Positions 1 through 9,829 are shown, counted from the stretch's first letter. The stretch: DNA of 46,114 nucleotides from Gynuella sp. (GCA_028282465.1 JANQHX010000059.1:1-46114), one strand, 5' to 3'. The notes: generated by a model not told the origin, from the sequence alone. Made by a program: numbers and translations.

Positions 1-198
1 GAGAAAGCGCTTCTTTAACAAAGCCTCTTTTAATACTGATCAAGGCTGCGGCAATTCGCCAGTTTGGGGAGGCGATAAGATCTGTTAAATAAAATGCGAG
101 TTTGCCACTAAATAGTCTTGCAATAACCAGTGCTGTGATCCAGGTAGCAAGAGAAAGCGCTTCTTTAACAAAGCCTCTTTTAATACTGATCAAGGCTG
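1..198. repeat. 48-bp perfect direct repeat inside cvpA
   Basis: Bases 1-48 and 151-198 are identical; base 49 differs from base 199. The period is 150 bp, so the repeat stays in frame in cvpA. The first copy begins at the first base of the window, so it may extend further out. A contig-end assembly artefact is the simplest explanation. Confidence 0.9.
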
Positions 199-241
199 AG
201 ATCAGTATGATGGCGACGACTGTCCAATCGATAAATGTCAT
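1..241 (-). CDS. cvpA: CvpA family membrane protein, 5' part only
   Basis: N-terminal 80 codons of a CvpA-like inner-membrane protein (colicin V production / purF-linked family). The start is ATG at 241. The translation opens MTFIDWTVVAIILIS and continues with the family hallmark RGFVKEALSL at about residues 22-31, followed by a second hydrophobic segment. It lies downstream of dedD, as in E. coli and Pseudomonas, where purF follows; the 3' end is outside the window. Odd point: residues 16-30 (ALISIKRGFVKEALS) recur at residues 66-80, exactly 50 codons later, where CvpA proteins normally have a hydrophobic stretch. The gene may be misassembled or internally duplicated at the window edge. Identity is confident; integrity is doubtful. 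Confidence 0.8.
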   Translation of the reverse strand, partial: MTFIDWTVVAIILISALISIKRGFVKEALSLATWITALVIARLFSGKLAFYLTDLIASPNWRIAAALISIKRGFVKEALS

Positions 242-341
242 TTAGATATACTGCATATAAAAGCGGGCGCATTCTAACAGACCCATCAATAATTTCAGAA
301 TTATTAATTTACTATTTAAGACGAAAGATAGTTTCGGATTT

Positions 342-875
342 TTATGGCTCAAATCGAACAATCAACGGGGCACCAGAAATCTTTAACGCATTTGCCTGTT
401 GCTGTAACTGGTCTTTCAACTGTTCGATTTTTTCAAAGTTTTGTTCGGGCCCGACCATTACTTGTGTCAGCAAAGAACCGTCTGACAGAAGGGTTTCTTT
501 AGCAAAGGCTCTGAAATTCTCTGATCTTAACCGGGTAACCAGTTTTGAGGCATTTTTTGAGTCCTTAAAGCTACCCAGCTGCAACACCCAGGCCTTAGGA
601 TTACCTTGATCATCCAATCCACTCTTTTTTTCTTCCGGAGTCATTTCCAAGGTTTCAGATTGAGGTTCAGGGTCTTTTACCGGTTGTTGCCTAGCCACAA
701 CGGGTAAATCAACTCGCATGTCGCTGGTATCAGGCTTTTTAATGACTGGAGGAATGTTGGCAACTTCACGTCCAGGCACACGTCCACTGCCGTCAAATAG
801 AACTGGCAACACCAAAATTGCGATGGCAGCTAATACTGCGGCTCCGACTAGCCGCCTTTTAATTGAGACTTCCAA
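342..875 (-). CDS. dedD: DedD, SPOR-domain cell division protein
   Basis: Septal-ring protein that binds denuded peptidoglycan at the division site through a SPOR domain. The 177-residue product has a short basic cytoplasmic start (IKRRLVG), one transmembrane segment at about 10-27, a proline-rich periplasmic linker, and a C-terminal SPOR domain at about 92-175 (WVLQLGSFKDSKNASKLVTR, then LTQVMVGPE). The N-terminus aligns with E. coli DedD (RLVGxxVLxxxxxxVLPxLxDG). The start is TTG at 875: an in-frame stop lies just upstream and no ATG fits, and the Shine-Dalgarno is weak. It begins five bases after the folC stop, so the two are probably co-transcribed. Order accD-folC-dedD-cvpA matches E. 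coli. Confidence 0.9.
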   Translation of the reverse strand: MEVSIKRRLVGAAVLAAIAILVLPVLFDGSGRVPGREVANIPPVIKKPDTSDMRVDLPVVARQQPVKDPEPQSETLEMTPEEKKSGLDDQGNPKAWVLQLGSFKDSKNASKLVTRLRSENFRAFAKETLLSDGSLLTQVMVGPEQNFEKIEQLKDQLQQQANALKISGAPLIVRFEP

Positions 876-880
876 GTTTG

Positions 881-2173
881 TTACTCAGCGTTTATAACGT
901 TAATGGCATCTGTGACTGTATAAAATGAACCGCACACCACATGAACTTCCGAGTTCTGCTGCTCAGGTAAATTAACCATAGCTTGCTCAACGGTTTCAAA
1001 GCAGGTTACCGTTTCAAATCCACTAATGTAGTCTGCCAGCTGCTCAGACGTTTGACCACGACTACCCACCATATCCACCAAAAACATCTGCTTTGGCATT
1101 AGCTGAAGCAACTCTTGAATCGTGGTTTTGCAGTCCTTATCTGACAGCATACCCACAACAATGGTGTGTACGTCTAAACCGCGGTTATGAAACTGGCTCA
1201 CCAAATGCTGAGCTGCCTGGGGGTTGTGTGCCACATCTAGCACCAGGGCTTTAGCTTGGTAGTTGAGCTCTTGAAACCTGCCCATCAACCTGGCTTCTTG
1301 CAAAGGCTTCGACAGTTCCATCTGATTAGTGTTCAAAATGTCGAATGGCAGGAGCTTGATGACTTGCAAAGCTGTTGCTGCATTCGCAAACGGTAAGTGT
1401 GGATAAGGCAGATGCTCCCAAGTGACTCGGCGGTTGTTTAAATCGGTTGCAAAGCCTGTCCAAGAATTTTTAGCCTCTACTGAGCCAAAGTCACGGCCTT
1501 TCAGGAATACTCTACAACCCAAACGGTCGGCGGTTTCTAACAACCCCTGATTGTTAATCACCTCTCCAATCACTGTAGGACGCCCTGACCTCATGATTCC
1601 AGCTTTCTCACGACCAATTTGAACCAGATCAGATCCCAGCCATTGTTCATGATCTAAGCCGATTGAAGTGATGACAGAGACATCGGCATCAAGAATATTG
1701 ACAGCATCTAACCGTCCACCTAAACCCACTTCCATCAACCAAACATCTACATTGGCTTGTTGGAAAATGTATAGAGCAGCTAATGTCGTGAATTCAAAAT
1801 AGGTCAGAGATGTCTCACCTCTAACCAAATCAATAGCAGCCAGTGCTTCAACAATTTGCTCATCAGAGGCATCTATGCCATTTACGCTGATGCGTTCGTT
1901 AAAATTTAAAAAATGCGGTGAGCTGTATTTGGCGTAGGTGAGGTGATTAGCCTTGAGCATTTCGGCGAGATATTCGCAGGTAGATCCTTTGCCGTTAGTA
2001 CCGGCAACTGAAATAACGATAGCATTAGGCTTTAGTAACTCAGCCTTTTCGGCGACATTGGAAATTCGCTCTAAACCTAAGTCAATTTCGGATGGGTGTA
2101 GCTGCTCTAGCCAATTCAACCAATGAATTAAAGCCGAGTGTTGACCCGGCTTTTCGTGATGTTCATTTTGCAT
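881..2173 (-). CDS. folC: Bifunctional folylpolyglutamate / dihydrofolate synthase
   Basis: Cytosolic ATP-dependent ligase that adds glutamate to dihydropteroate and folates. The 430-residue length is normal for the family. Visible motifs are the Mur-ligase-type P-loop GTNGKGS at residues 58-64, the substrate loop SSPHFLNFNERI, and the metal/ATP-binding EVGLGGRLDAVN. DVAHNP in the C-terminal domain is the conserved glutamate-ligase motif. The start ATG at 2173 lies ten bases after the accD stop, consistent with an accD-folC-dedD-cvpA operon. Nothing in the sequence looks broken. Confidence 0.97.
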   Translation of the reverse strand: MQNEHHEKPGQHSALIHWLNWLEQLHPSEIDLGLERISNVAEKAELLKPNAIVISVAGTNGKGSTCEYLAEMLKANHLTYAKYSSPHFLNFNERISVNGIDASDEQIVEALAAIDLVRGETSLTYFEFTTLAALYIFQQANVDVWLMEVGLGGRLDAVNILDADVSVITSIGLDHEQWLGSDLVQIGREKAGIMRSGRPTVIGEVINNQGLLETADRLGCRVFLKGRDFGSVEAKNSWTGFATDLNNRRVTWEHLPYPHLPFANAATALQVIKLLPFDILNTNQMELSKPLQEARLMGRFQELNYQAKALVLDVAHNPQAAQHLVSQFHNRGLDVHTIVVGMLSDKDCKTTIQELLQLMPKQMFLVDMVGSRGQTSEQLADYISGFETVTCFETVEQAMVNLPEQQNSEVHVVCGSFYTVTDAINVINAE

Positions 2174-2183
2174 GGATAAGGAA

Positions 2184-3047
2184 TTAAGCGGCAGGATTAT
2201 GTGTCATTTTACGCAGAACGGCAGCTAACCTAGGTCTCATGTCCTTGCGTTCCACAATCATGTCAACCGCGCCTTTTTCCAGAAGAAATTCACTTCTTTG
2301 GAATCCTTCAGGTAGGGTTTCGCGGACTGTTTGTTCAATAACACGAGGGCCAGCGAAGCCAATCAATGCATTGGGTTCAGCCACATTGATGTCACCCAAC
2401 AGAGCTAAAGACGCTGATACTCCGCCAAAACAAGGATCTAACATAACTGAAATATAAGGAATGCCTTTCTGCCTCAATTTTTCAATGACAGCACTGGTTT
2501 TGGCCATTTGCATCAGTGAAAACAAAGCTTCTTGCATACGCGCCCCGCCGGAGGTGGCAAAACACACAAACGGAATACCCTCTTCCAAGGCAACGTTCGC
2601 CGCTTGCACAAACTTTTCACCCACAACCGCGCCCATCGACCCACCCATAAAACTAAATTCAAAGGCTGCAACTGAAACAGGAACCCCTTCGACAGTGCCT
2701 TGGAAGGCTATGAGAGCGTCTTTTTCGTTGGTGGTTTTCTGTGCACTCGCCAAGCGATCTTTATATTTCTTGGTGTCTCTGAATTTAAGGCGATCTACCG
2801 GTTCAACGTCCGGTGCTATTTCAAGGCGGCCTTCTTTGTCCAAAAATAAATCAATTCGACGGCGAGCGGATATCCGATGATGGTGTCCACATTTTGGGCA
2901 GACATCTAGGTTTTTCTCCAATTCAGGCCGGTATAGAGGAGCACTACATTTAGGGCATTTACGCCACAAACCTTCGGGTATTTGGCTTCTTTCTTTTGTG
3001 TCCGAGCGAATAATGCTAGGAACGATTTTATCGAGCCAACTGCTCAT
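2184..3047 (-). CDS. accD: Acetyl-CoA carboxylase carboxyltransferase subunit beta
   Basis: Beta subunit of the carboxyltransferase that moves the carboxyl group from carboxybiotin to acetyl-CoA, the first step of fatty acid synthesis; it partners AccA. The N-terminal zinc ribbon has two CPxC-type pairs (CPKC twice, 16 residues apart between the inner cysteines), followed by the crotonase-like core with GGSMG and SGGARMQE. I place the start at ATG 3047 ([12 protein letters not shown]), preceded by GGAG nine bases upstream. The longer frame to 3062 would need a TTG start and adds five residues absent from E. coli AccD. The resulting length is 287 residues. It sits between trpA and folC. Confidence 0.96.
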   Translation of the reverse strand: MSSWLDKIVPSIIRSDTKERSQIPEGLWRKCPKCSAPLYRPELEKNLDVCPKCGHHHRISARRRIDLFLDKEGRLEIAPDVEPVDRLKFRDTKKYKDRLASAQKTTNEKDALIAFQGTVEGVPVSVAAFEFSFMGGSMGAVVGEKFVQAANVALEEGIPFVCFATSGGARMQEALFSLMQMAKTSAVIEKLRQKGIPYISVMLDPCFGGVSASLALLGDINVAEPNALIGFAGPRVIEQTVRETLPEGFQRSEFLLEKGAVDMIVERKDMRPRLAAVLRKMTHNPAA

Positions 3048-3092
3048 GCCAGGAAACTCCAATTCATCAATTTTGTTACAGAATGCAGCAAA

Positions 3093-3902
3093 TTATGCTG
3101 CATCCATAGCTTGCCTCATATCGCCGATCAGGGCAGACACTTGTGAAGCAATTTCATCATTCGACTCCGATTCCAGCTCTCCACAACGGTTAACCAAAAC
3201 TGAGCCAACTACAGAGCCATCAGACACCGCCGCAACTGCCGCTGCAGTTTCCGGATCTTTAATTCCGAAACCAACCACAACGGGAAGACCACCATCATTC
3301 TTAAGTCTGGCAACATTTTCAGCTACGTCTGTCACATCAATTTTGGCTGATCCGGTGACGCCTTTAACGGATACGTAGTAAACATATCCAGATCCGGCTT
3401 CCAATATTTTTCTGGCACGGTCCACCGCAGTGGCGGGAGTCAGCAGGTAAATCGGGTCGATACCTTTTGATCTGACCAATTTAGAAAACTCAGACGCTTC
3501 TTCTGGTGGCAAATCAACCGTAATCAAACCGTCGACGCCAGCTTTGCCTGCCCTTTCGGAAAACACCTCATACCCCATCCATTCTATGGGGTTTAAATAT
3601 CCCATCAGCACAATGGGTGTGGTGTTATTTGTTTTCCTAAACTCAGCAACCACGTCGAAGACATCACTCAGTCCAACGTTATGCTTCAACGCCCTTTCAT
3701 TGGCCAGTTGGATAGCAGGACCGTCCGCCATGGGATCTGAAAACGGAACACCCACTTCGATAATATCGGCACCTTTCTCAACCATGGCATGAAGAATCGC
3801 CAAGGTCGCTCCGGTATTCGGATCACCGCAAGTCACAAAAGGGATTAACGCTTTCCGTCCCTCAGATTCTAGCCGGGCAAAGGTTTCAGAAATTCTACTC
3901 AT
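3093..3902 (-). CDS. trpA: Tryptophan synthase alpha chain
   Basis: Cleaves indole-3-glycerol phosphate to indole and glyceraldehyde-3-phosphate; works in the alpha2-beta2 complex with TrpB. The 269-residue TIM barrel carries the two catalytic acids in the family positions, Glu49 (IIEVGVPFSDP) and Asp60 (PMADGP). VSVKGVTG and the phosphate-binding VGFGI region are present. It starts eleven bases after trpB ends, so trpF-trpB-trpA read as one unit. In Pseudomonas aeruginosa trpBA lies elsewhere and only trpF is in this cluster, so this arrangement is a lineage difference. Confidence 0.97.
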   Translation of the reverse strand: MSRISETFARLESEGRKALIPFVTCGDPNTGATLAILHAMVEKGADIIEVGVPFSDPMADGPAIQLANERALKHNVGLSDVFDVVAEFRKTNNTTPIVLMGYLNPIEWMGYEVFSERAGKAGVDGLITVDLPPEEASEFSKLVRSKGIDPIYLLTPATAVDRARKILEAGSGYVYYVSVKGVTGSAKIDVTDVAENVARLKNDGGLPVVVGFGIKDPETAAAVAAVSDGSVVGSVLVNRCGELESESNDEIASQVSALIGDMRQAMDAA

Positions 3903-3913
3903 GTCTATTGTCC

Positions 3914-5131
3914 TTAAATCTCGATACCATCAATGGCAGCTACGGTATGCATGTCTTTATCACCACGACCGGATAGATTCACGATGATGTTCTTGCCCTT
4001 GCCTAAATCCTTAGCCAATTTTTTTGCATAGGCGATGGCATGAGCTGACTCAAGTGCCGGAATAATGCCTTCCGAGCGTGTTAACTCACGAAATGCATCA
4101 AGCGCTTCATCATCATTGGCTGCCACATAATTAACTCTACCAATGTCTTTCAACCATGAATGCTCAGGCCCTACCCCTGGATAATCTAACCCCGCTGACA
4201 CAGAGTGAGTATGCTGAATTTGGCCATTTTCATCTGCCATTAAATAAGTACGATTGCCATGGAGTACTCCAGGACGACCAGCCGACAGTGGTGCTGCATG
4301 TCTACCCGTTTCGACTCCATCACCGCCGGCTTCTACACCATAAATTTCTACCGATTCATCCGTAAGAAAGTCGTAGAAAAGCCCTATGGCATTTGAACCA
4401 CCGCCAACACACGCCACCAGAGCGTCTGGTAAACATCCGGCTTGTTCTTGTAGTTGAATTTTCGCTTCTCTACCGATAATGGATTGAAAATCACGCACCA
4501 GTTGTGGATATGGGTGAGGCCCTGCAACAGTACCAATAATATAAAAGGTGTTGTCTACATTGGTGACCCAATCTCTCATGGCTTCATTCATTGCATCTTT
4601 GAGCGTTTGAGTACCTGATTTCACAGGCACTACTTCCGCGCCTAATAATTTCATTCGGTAAACATTTTGAATCTGTCGTTGAACATCTTCTGCCCCCATA
4701 TACACCACGCATTCCAAGCCTAGGCGTGCAGCCACTGTGGCTGATGCAACGCCATGCATACCTGCGCCAGTCTCGGCAATAACTCTGGGTTTGCCTGTGT
4801 ACTTCGCCAACAAAGCCTGCCCTATGGTGTTGTTTACCTTGTGGGCACCGGTGTGATTTAGATCTTCTCGCTTAAGATATACATTTGCGCCGCCCCACTT
4901 TTCGGTAAGTCGTTCCGCAAGATATAGAGGGGAAGGCCTTCCAACATAATGGGCAAGATCTTTATCAAATTCTGCTTGGAATTCGGGGTCATCTTTTAAC
5001 TTGTTATAAGTTTCTTGAAGGTGCTGTAACGCATACATAAGTGTTTCGGAAGCAAATCTACCTCCGAATTGACCAAAGTGACCAGTAGCGTCTGGAAACT
5101 GGCTGAAATCGATTTTGTTATTTACTGACAT
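3914..5131 (-). CDS. trpB: Tryptophan synthase beta chain
   Basis: PLP-dependent subunit that joins indole and serine to make tryptophan. It is 405 residues long, the normal size. The PLP lysine is Lys98 in HTGAHKVNN. The glycine-rich phosphate loop VGGGSNAIG and the C-terminal [10 protein letters not shown] motif are intact. The N-terminal [15 protein letters not shown] is the standard beta-chain opening. The start ATG at 5131 follows the trpF stop by one base, which implies translational coupling. No leader peptide or attenuator was seen upstream of trpF. Confidence 0.98.
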   Translation of the reverse strand: MSVNNKIDFSQFPDATGHFGQFGGRFASETLMYALQHLQETYNKLKDDPEFQAEFDKDLAHYVGRPSPLYLAERLTEKWGGANVYLKREDLNHTGAHKVNNTIGQALLAKYTGKPRVIAETGAGMHGVASATVAARLGLECVVYMGAEDVQRQIQNVYRMKLLGAEVVPVKSGTQTLKDAMNEAMRDWVTNVDNTFYIIGTVAGPHPYPQLVRDFQSIIGREAKIQLQEQAGCLPDALVACVGGGSNAIGLFYDFLTDESVEIYGVEAGGDGVETGRHAAPLSAGRPGVLHGNRTYLMADENGQIQHTHSVSAGLDYPGVGPEHSWLKDIGRVNYVAANDDEALDAFRELTRSEGIIPALESAHAIAYAKKLAKDLGKGKNIIVNLSGRGDKDMHTVAAIDGIEI

Positions 5132-5132
5132 T

Positions 5133-5747
5133 TTAATTCTCTTTTGCGTGTTCGATAAACGACCGGACTTTATCGTGATCTTTAATCCCTTTACTGGCTT
5201 CTACTCCGCCACTTACGTCTACGGCATAGGGCTGTAATTGCGCCACACAATCGGAAACATTTTCTGGAGTTAGTCCTCCAGCAACGATTACCGGAATATT
5301 TGAGTTTTTGGGATAAAGGGTCCAGTCAAAACTAACCCCGGTACCACCGGGTACACCTTGTACAAAGGCGTCTAAAAGGAATGCACTGGCATCTGGAAAC
5401 GACGCCATCTGTTGGTCCAAAAGTTCTTTGGACCGAACACGTAATGCTTTGAGGAAGGGTTTACCAAACTGTGCGCAGAATTCATTATCTTCGTCACCAT
5501 GAAATTGAATACAGTCGATCGCGCAACTGCGGAGTACAGTTTCAATATTTGAGGGGCTCTCGTCAACAAATAAAGCGACTTTGGTAACAAATGGCGGTAA
5601 CTGACGGGTAATTTCCGATGCTTGAGAAACGTCAACGTTTCTTGGGCTTGCCTTATAAAATACGAAACCTAGCGCATCTGCCCCAGCGTTGACAGCCGCC
5701 ATTCCATCTTCAATGGACGTGATGCCGCAGATTTTTACTTTACTCAT
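5133..5747 (-). CDS. trpF: Phosphoribosylanthranilate isomerase
   Basis: Isomerises phosphoribosylanthranilate to CdRP, the third step after chorismate in tryptophan synthesis. It is 204 residues long, a single-domain TIM barrel. The family opening KICGIT with the catalytic cysteine is at residues 5-10; the general-acid region [14 protein letters not shown] and the phosphate loop AGGLTPENV and VDVSGGVE are all present. It is a stand-alone trpF, not fused to trpC as in E. coli. It starts three bases after truA ends and ends one base before trpB. Confidence 0.97.
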   Translation of the reverse strand: MSKVKICGITSIEDGMAAVNAGADALGFVFYKASPRNVDVSQASEITRQLPPFVTKVALFVDESPSNIETVLRSCAIDCIQFHGDEDNEFCAQFGKPFLKALRVRSKELLDQQMASFPDASAFLLDAFVQGVPGGTGVSFDWTLYPKNSNIPVIVAGGLTPENVSDCVAQLQPYAVDVSGGVEASKGIKDHDKVRSFIEHAKEN

Positions 5748-5750
5748 ACT

Positions 5751-6584
5751 TCAATCCAACCATGATAAAAAGTTAGGCCCAATACCGGTTTCTGGTAGCT
5801 TAAACTCGCTGCCATAAATGGCGTCAACGAAATAAAGCCCATTGGGTAGTGCGGTCACCCCAGCTGCTTCACGGGACTTAGCGTCGATGACCTCTTTAAA
5901 CCACTGAATAGTTTTATCACCAACCCCAACTTCTATAAGGGTTCCCGCAATGTTCCGAACCATGTGGTATAGAAATGAATTGGCTCGTATATCAATAACA
6001 ATCATTTTACCCAGGCGTTTCAGAGAGACACTCTTAATATTTTTTACCGGTGAAGCCGCCTGACAATCCACCGCCCTAAACGAACTAAAATCATGTTCAC
6101 CTAAAAGATATTGAGCCGCCTTAGACATTTTATCAGAATCTAAAGGACGTCTTTCCCAGGTCATGCCCTTACGCATAATGCCTGGGGGGATTTTTTCGTT
6201 ATAAATAACATAACGATAGCGACGCTCGATGCAGCTGAAACGGGCATGAAAATGATGATCCATTTCTTTCGCCCATTGCACACTAATATCTCTAGGCAAA
6301 TTGGTATTGGTGCCGACAGTCCAACCAAAATCTTTTCGAGTAGCATCAGTGTCAAAATGAATAATTTGCCGACAAGCATGAACGCCCGCATCGGTACGGC
6401 CAGCACAAACGAGTTTCACTGGATGGTTAGCAACTCTGGCAATCGCTTTGTTTAATTCCCCTTGAATAGTTGGAACGCCTGTCTTTTGAAACTGCCAACC
6501 ATTATAGGCATTGCCGTCGTACTCAACGACCATTGCTATTCGCTTATTAAGCTCTGGGTTTTCGGGTAAGAAAATTTCTCTCAT
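5751..6584 (-). CDS. truA: tRNA pseudouridine(38-40) synthase
   Basis: Converts uridines 38-40 of the tRNA anticodon arm to pseudouridine. The catalytic aspartate is in CAGRTDAGVHA (Asp65 counting from ATG 6584). RRYRYVIYN and the C-terminal FLYHMVRNI motif also fit TruA. The frame stays open to a GTG at 6599, but that codon lies in the stem of the fimV terminator; ATG 6584 (MREIFLPENP) gives a 277-residue protein of normal length and is my choice. No strong Shine-Dalgarno is visible. trpF follows after three bases. Confidence 0.95.
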   Translation of the reverse strand: MREIFLPENPELNKRIAMVVEYDGNAYNGWQFQKTGVPTIQGELNKAIARVANHPVKLVCAGRTDAGVHACRQIIHFDTDATRKDFGWTVGTNTNLPRDISVQWAKEMDHHFHARFSCIERRYRYVIYNEKIPPGIMRKGMTWERRPLDSDKMSKAAQYLLGEHDFSSFRAVDCQAASPVKNIKSVSLKRLGKMIVIDIRANSFLYHMVRNIAGTLIEVGVGDKTIQWFKEVIDAKSREAAGVTALPNGLYFVDAIYGSEFKLPETGIGPNFLSWLD

Positions 6585-6593
6585 AACAAACAA

Positions 6594-6621
6594 AAACACC
6601 GCTAAGCTTTTGCTTGCGGTG
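6594..6621 (-). terminator. Intrinsic terminator after fimV
   Basis: On the minus strand ACACCGC-AAGC and GCTT-A-GCGGTGT form an 11-bp stem with one bulged A and an AAAA loop, followed by TTTTTGTTTG. It lies about 90 bases after the fimV stop and just before the truA start, separating fimV from the truA-trpFBA-accD genes. The run of T overlaps the upstream side of the truA start region. Confidence 0.8.
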
Positions 6622-6712
6622 TCTACTTCAGTCTAGGTGGGCGAAGTTTAGTAAAATTGCCTAGCCGGTACCAGTACCAGTCAGTTGGGAAAGCGACGGT
6701 ACGTAACGTAAG

Positions 6713-9700
6713 TTAAGCCATCTGCTCCAGTAGTTCTTGAGCTTTTTGTTTTTGCTCATCACTACCTTCCTGAACCACTTCTTCTAGGATGTCTTTCGCA
6801 CCATCCTTATCATCCATATCAATATATGCACGAGCAAGGTCTAGTTTGGTGCTGGTTTCATCTGAACCGGCCAAGAAATCAAAATCGTCATCCATGTCAT
6901 CCATGGGTGATTCTTCTGTATCCAGGTTAGGCGCATCCATTGAGCCCAGATCCAAATCCAGATCTTCAGCAGCATTTTCTAAGTCTGCTGTGGCCTCTTC
7001 CAAAGCGATTTCTGACAGTTCACTGCTGCCTAGATCTAAATCACTGTCACTCAGATCAATATCAGAACTTAAATCCAAATCGGTATCTGTTGCACTGGTT
7101 TCAATCTCAGGGGAAGCAGGTATATCCAATTCCATAGAGCCTAAATCGGCTTCTATTTCAGAGGTTTCTGGCGCTGCTTCAGGGGCCATATTTAGCTCAG
7201 GCGCTGAGCTTTCAAGCGCTTCAATCTGAGCATCTAAAGCGGCTAACGGGTCTTCGACTTCAGAAGAAGAGGTAGATGGAAGCTCTAAATCTGACCCCAA
7301 CTCCAAGTCCAAATCACTGACTTCGAAACTACCAGTCTCTGTTGGCTCGTTTGCAATAGCTCCGGCATCTATATCACCTGAGTCAAATTCCACATTGAAA
7401 TCTAGACCAGAGTCTTCGGGCTCAGTTGAAAGCAACGGCTCCTGTGGCGGCTCCTCTACCGAGTCTAAATCTTCAGAGTCCAAATCCAAGCTGAAATCTA
7501 AGGATTCAGATGTGTCCAGCTCTGGTGTTTCCACTTCAGCGTTATCATCCAGATTCAGATCAACATCTTCCAGATTAAAATCTAAACCGTCATCGCCTTC
7601 ATTCAAGTCGCTGGTTTCGAGGCTAGACTCCACATTATCCAGGTTTAGATCTTCACCCAGAGATAAGTCATCATCTAAAGAAAAGTCTAAATCAGAAATA
7701 CTGGTTTCAGCAGTTGTTGTAGTGCTTGAGTCTTCCATATCCAACACGGGTACTGAAGCATCTAAATCATCGTCCAAACTGAAATCCAAATCATCCCCTA
7801 GATTCTCGACACTGGGAGACTCTGGCTCTGCTGTCGTAACTTCTTCAAGCTCAGGAATCTCTTCAACAGGTGAATTCAATTCTTCGGTTTCTTGCATGCC
7901 TAGGGAGTCTTGAAGCTCTTTCACTCTATTTACGGCAATTGGACCAGCACCAGCAAGCTGGGCTGCAATGGTTTTAAAGCCACTGACATTCTTCGACTCA
8001 GCATACACTTCAGCCAGTTTAACCTTGTAGTCGTCTCGACTTGGGTCTTCTTGAATAGCTGTTTTGAGGATGTCTTCTGCTTGATCATATCGCCCATAGG
8101 CAATGTAGATATCTGCTTCAGCAACCGCATCTGTTGCTTCTGCTTCGTCAGAAGCGACTGGCTCTTCAAAATCTTCAGCGGCCCCAAGATCCAGGTCATC
8201 TAGATCTTCCGACATGTCTAGCTCGTTGTCCTCCAGAGGATCAGAGAAGTCTTCACTTTCTGCTCCTAAGGCGACAGTTTCTTCATCGTCGTCGAAGGTG
8301 GTTGTGGCTTTGCGCTTATTAACTAAGTACAAAATGATCAGCAATATTAGGACACCGCCGCCAGCAACAATCGCTAGGTTATAGATACTGCCATTGATCC
8401 AAGCTAATGCATCATCCAGCATTTGCATAGGAATGGGTTTCGGCTCTACTAAAGGTTGCAGAGGCTGCTGCACGATAGGCTGAGTTTGCGCAGGGATTTC
8501 TTGCTGTACGGGTTCAACCACAGCTGGCTCTTGAACCACTGGCTCTTCAATAACAGGCTCAGGCTCTACAAAAGAATCAGCACCGGATTGATTTTCCGTT
8601 TCAAGTGCGGGATCTGTTGACTCAATTTGCTCAGGTGTTTCACCAATACCAGCTTCGACGTTTTCTTGTTCTTGCAACTGATCCAGTTCTTGAAGTGCAG
8701 CACCGGTTTCACTTTCAAGATTGATCATGCGTTGCATTAATTCAATCTGCTCTTCAAGCTCAGAAACTCTACTCTGCAAGTCGTCTCTTTCACGACTTAA
8801 TTCGTCATTGAGTTCTAACGCGATTACTAAATCGTTTTCTAATGATTCTACTTGCTCTTGGATATCGCCACTGGCGCTAGCAGATAATTCAGATTCTCTA
8901 TCAGCTGATACCAGCTCCAAGCGACCTTCAGGATCTAAATCTGTGCCGTCTGAGAGTGCTGAAGAGGCATCCCCTGAGGCACTGATAGGCACTTCGGTTT
9001 GTGATGAACCAGGATTAGACAAAGCTCGATTTTGTCTATTAACTTCTTGAACCGCTTCATTGAATGAAATATCACCGGCAGAACTGGAGGACGGAATAGT
9101 CAACACACTTCCAGCTTTTAATCTGTTGATATTGCCTTGAATAAAGGCTCTTGGGTTCTGATCTTGGATCGCCAACATCATCTGCTGAGCGGTAACATTG
9201 GCGTCTCTGTTAAACTTAACGGCAATTTCCCAGAGGGTGTCATTGCGCTGAACCCTGTATTGCCCCTCAGGCAGACTGTCGTCTCGAACAGGCCTTGTTT
9301 GTTCAGTAACTGTGTCGTTGAAAGTCACCTCAGGCTGTGACTGAATTTCAGAAACTTGGCTGGAACTTCCTTGAGAACCTTCGACCACTGTTGGTTCGAA
9401 AACTTCATTCTCAAGAATAACGCTGTCTTCATAAACTGGAGGATCAAGTAGAACGGTATACTCTCTGAGCAATCTACCTGCAGGCCAATTGACTTCCACA
9501 AGGAAATTTAAAAACGGCTCTTGAACGGGCTGTCGAGTTTTGAGATCGATAACCAGCCCACCGTTTTTTTCTGAAATACTGAATTGAATATTTGAAAGGA
9601 AGAAAATTCTTTCGACGCTGGCGCGGCGGAAGTCTTCAATTCCCGCTAATGACGGTAAGACTTCACCTGATGTTAGCCCTTGTAGATCAAGAAGCTCAAT

Positions 9701-9829
9701 TTCTGCATCCAAAGGTTGGTTTAATGCTGAGTTCAGCTTTAACTCACCTAAACCTAAAGCATTGGCCGTTCCAGTTCCTAATAAAAAAACCAGAGGCAAC
9801 AATGTTGCAAGCCTACGCACCATATTCAT
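6713..9829 (-). CDS. fimV: FimV/HubP-type polar hub protein
   Basis: Large inner-membrane polar landmark protein that binds peptidoglycan and organises type IV pili, motility and chemosensory machinery at the pole in Pseudomonas and Vibrio. The 1038-residue layout is canonical: signal peptide to about residue 24 (TANA|LGLG), FimV N-terminal domain to about 135, LysM at about 189-246 (YRVQRNDTLWEIA), Glu/Gln-rich coiled coil at about 325-390, transmembrane segment at about 480-505 (LAIVAGGGVLILLIILYLV), and a very acidic cytoplasmic region with repeated LDFSLDDDL-like units. A C-terminal TPR-like FimV cap (LDLARAYIDM) closes it at about 990-1038. The start ATG 9829 has AAGGGA just upstream. 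It sits between asd and truA, as in Pseudomonas. Confidence 0.95.
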   Translation of the reverse strand: MNMVRRLATLLPLVFLLGTGTANALGLGELKLNSALNQPLDAEIELLDLQGLTSGEVLPSLAGIEDFRRASVERIFFLSNIQFSISEKNGGLVIDLKTRQPVQEPFLNFLVEVNWPAGRLLREYTVLLDPPVYEDSVILENEVFEPTVVEGSQGSSSQVSEIQSQPEVTFNDTVTEQTRPVRDDSLPEGQYRVQRNDTLWEIAVKFNRDANVTAQQMMLAIQDQNPRAFIQGNINRLKAGSVLTIPSSSSAGDISFNEAVQEVNRQNRALSNPGSSQTEVPISASGDASSALSDGTDLDPEGRLELVSADRESELSASASGDIQEQVESLENDLVIALELNDELSRERDDLQSRVSELEEQIELMQRMINLESETGAALQELDQLQEQENVEAGIGETPEQIESTDPALETENQSGADSFVEPEPVIEEPVVQEPAVVEPVQQEIPAQTQPIVQQPLQPLVEPKPIPMQMLDDALAWINGSIYNLAIVAGGGVLILLIILYLVNKRKATTTFDDDEETVALGAESEDFSDPLEDNELDMSEDLDDLDLGAAEDFEEPVASDEAEATDAVAEADIYIAYGRYDQAEDILKTAIQEDPSRDDYKVKLAEVYAESKNVSGFKTIAAQLAGAGPIAVNRVKELQDSLGMQETEELNSPVEEIPELEEVTTAEPESPSVENLGDDLDFSLDDDLDASVPVLDMEDSSTTTTAETSISDLDFSLDDDLSLGEDLNLDNVESSLETSDLNEGDDGLDFNLEDVDLNLDDNAEVETPELDTSESLDFSLDLDSEDLDSVEEPPQEPLLSTEPEDSGLDFNVEFDSGDIDAGAIANEPTETGSFEVSDLDLELGSDLELPSTSSSEVEDPLAALDAQIEALESSAPELNMAPEAAPETSEIEADLGSMELDIPASPEIETSATDTDLDLSSDIDLSDSDLDLGSSELSEIALEEATADLENAAEDLDLDLGSMDAPNLDTEESPMDDMDDDFDFLAGSDETSTKLDLARAYIDMDDKDGAKDILEEVVQEGSDEQKQKAQELLEQMA

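Noticed and set aside
235-609. 124-codon plus-strand ORF opposite dedD
   Set aside because: Antisense to the SPOR domain of dedD, without a ribosome-binding site or recognisable domain.
6789-7913. Serine-rich plus-strand ORFs (6789-7229, 7395-7913)
   Set aside because: Antisense shadows of the Asp/Glu-rich repeats of fimV; GAT/GAA codons read backwards give Ser-rich frames.
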